A program made the position numbers and the translations under genes. Below the pieces are notes generated by a model. The model had not been told where the DNA came from. It made no database searches and worked only from the letters and a program-made list of their open reading frames with translations. Below, piece by piece: positions 12,618 to 13,689 of a stretch of 13,689 nt of DNA. The stretch comes from Pyrinomonadaceae bacterium (GTDB lineage: Bacteria; Acidobacteriota; Blastocatellia; Pyrinomonadales; Pyrinomonadaceae): assembly GCA_025929655.1 (NCBI GenBank), contig JAICPV010000017.1, positions 1-13,689 on the forward strand. Direction: 5' to 3'. How positions within the stretch are numbered: position 1 is the stretch's first letter; the number at the start of each line of letters is the position of its first letter.

Positions 12618-13689
12618 TTATCTGTTCGCAGGGCCCGGGGGATTCGGATTGCTGCCCTGTGCGTTATTCGCGCCGCGGTCCGCTCGGCGCGGCGATAGCG
12701 TATTGGCGTTCGACTGAACGTTTGAACCAGTGTTAGCGGCCGAATTGCTTGCTGCACCGGCCGTGGTCGTCGTCACGCCGCTTAAAGATTTAATGTATGC
12801 CACAAGCCCGAGAAGCTGTTCCTCGGTCACCTGGCCTTTGAACGTCGGCATGATCGGCTGAAAGCCTTCGACGATCTGGGCACCGGGATTGATGATCGAG
12901 TTGCGGATATACTCGTCGTTCGCTAAAACCGTCCCGCCGCCGACCAGTTCCACTTCCTTGCCGTAAATACCCTCGAGTTTCGCGCCGCGCTGCTGCGGAC
13001 CGCCCGCGTGGCAAGACGCACATCCGAGCTTGTTCTCGAAAAGATCGCGTCCCATCTCGATCGGCGTTTGCCCGGAAACGTTCCCTTCCAGCCAGTTGTC
13101 GAAATCGCGTTGCTCCATCACGTAGACGTAACCGCCCATTCCGGAATGATTTAGCCCGCAATATTCGGCACAGAACAAGTGGTATTTGCCGGGCTTCGTC
13201 GGCTCAAACCAAAGATACGTATACCTGCCCGGAACGACGTCGACCTTAGTTCGAAATGCCGGAACGAAAAAGTCGTGCAGGACATCCTCGGTCGTCAGGG
13301 TCAGCTTGACTCGGCGGCCGACCGGCACATGCAGCTCGTTTATCTCGCGCTGCCCCGTCTCGTGCTGGATCTTCCACATCCACTGCTTTCCGACGACATA
13401 GATCTGCATTGCGTCGTCGGGGGCACGGTATTGGTTGTAATAAACGATCGCGCCGCCTAGGAAGATCGTCATCGAAATAACGAATGGAAGGAACGACCAT
13501 CCGGCTTCCAAAACCATCGAGCCGTGGATCTCCGCTCCGGACGCGAATTTTTCCTTTTCACGATACTTGACCGCGAAAAGAAAGATCGCGACGACGATCG
13601 GTATCGTGAAGGCCACGCTGACCACGATCAGATACAAATAAAGCAGGTCGACCTGCCAGGCGAAGCTGGAAGCCTGTTCGGGAAATATT
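12618..13689 (-). CDS. ctaC: Cytochrome c oxidase subunit II fused to cytochrome c (caa3 type), N-terminus cut by window edge
   Basis: This subunit accepts electrons from the fused cytochrome c and passes them through CuA to subunit I. The reading frame is open to the right edge. The first complete codons (13688 down) read IFPEQASSFAWQVDLLYLYL, the usual start region of subunit II, so only a few residues are missing. Residues are counted from that first codon. Two helices lie at about 16-40 and 60-84. The CuA domain carries His138, Cys173, Glu175, Cys177, His181 and Met184 (CAEYCGLNHSGM). The cytochrome c domain has CASCH (Cys223, Cys226, His227) and a probable axial Met280 (PIMPTFKG). A 53-residue Ala/Asn/Ser/Pro-rich tail after the heme domain is probably disordered. 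A TTG at 13637 is an internal Leu, not the start. It is the first gene seen of the oxidase operon. Confidence 0.95.
   Translation of the reverse strand, partial: IFPEQASSFAWQVDLLYLYLIVVSVAFTIPIVVAIFLFAVKYREKEKFASGAEIHGSMVLEAGWSFLPFVISMTIFLGGAIVYYNQYRAPDDAMQIYVVGKQWMWKIQHETGQREINELHVPVGRRVKLTLTTEDVLHDFFVPAFRTKVDVVPGRYTYLWFEPTKPGKYHLFCAEYCGLNHSGMGGYVYVMEQRDFDNWLEGNVSGQTPIEMGRDLFENKLGCASCHAGGPQQRGAKLEGIYGKEVELVGGGTVLANDEYIRNSIINPGAQIVEGFQPIMPTFKGQVTEEQLLGLVAYIKSLSGVTTTTAGAASNSAANTGSNVQSNANTLSPRRADRGANNAQGSNPNPPGPANR

Noticed and set aside
13635..13637. TTG at 13637 as start of subunit II
   Set aside because: Upstream codons in the same frame encode the conserved FPEQAS...VDLLY segment, so the TTG is an internal Leu and the gene runs off the edge.
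1..13689. Mobile elements, CRISPR, tRNA or phage genes
   Set aside because: No transposase or integrase, no regular spacer-repeat structure, no cloverleaf sequence and no sharp change in composition were seen.

Overview
The window reads as chromosomal DNA of a Gram-negative-type bacterium with an outer membrane. All nine complete genes and one partial gene lie on the minus strand, so transcription runs from high to low coordinates. Three features suggest Acidobacteriota, possibly the Blastocatellia/Pyrinomonadaceae: a zinc-ribbon Ser/Thr kinase carrying PEGA and sulfatase-modifying-factor domains, an FHA-ABC transporter, and an A2-type caa3 oxidase beside a LolB-like lipoprotein. This placement is inference from gene content and was not tested by a search.

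Right part (13689 to about 9477): a caa3-type cytochrome c oxidase operon in the order ctaC (subunit II fused to cytochrome c; its N-terminus is cut by the window edge), ctaD (subunit I, A2-type), ctaE (subunit III with an unusually large polar loop) and ctaF (subunit IV with a His-rich N-terminus). Together they oxidise cytochrome c, reduce O2 to water and pump protons. A hairpin after ctaF may end the transcript.

Middle part (9347 to 6420): a group that looks like lipoprotein transport or outer-membrane biogenesis. It holds a LolB/DUF4292-like lipoprotein, a LolD/MacB-like ABC ATPase, a small one-helix membrane protein and a LolA-like periplasmic protein. No FtsX-type permease for the ATPase is present.

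Left part (6067 to 97): a signalling and export group. It holds a transmembrane Ser/Thr kinase, a large half-transporter with three FHA domains, an ABCG-like ATPase and six membrane helices, and a TlpA/ResA-like thioredoxin lipoprotein whose start is coupled to the transporter stop. The kinase next to an FHA-ABC exporter recalls the mycobacterial PknF-Rv1747 pair, where the kinase phosphorylates the transporter. A terminator-like hairpin with a U-tract sits between kinase and transporter and ends three bases before the transporter start codon. This is the most unusual regulatory feature in the window.

The intergenic spaces hold further structure: an 11-base word found exactly three times (once before the LolB-like gene and twice before ctaE), an 11-bp interrupted hairpin, and a CAGAA array with 8-9 base spacing. 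I saw no tRNA, rRNA, CRISPR array, insertion sequence or phage gene.
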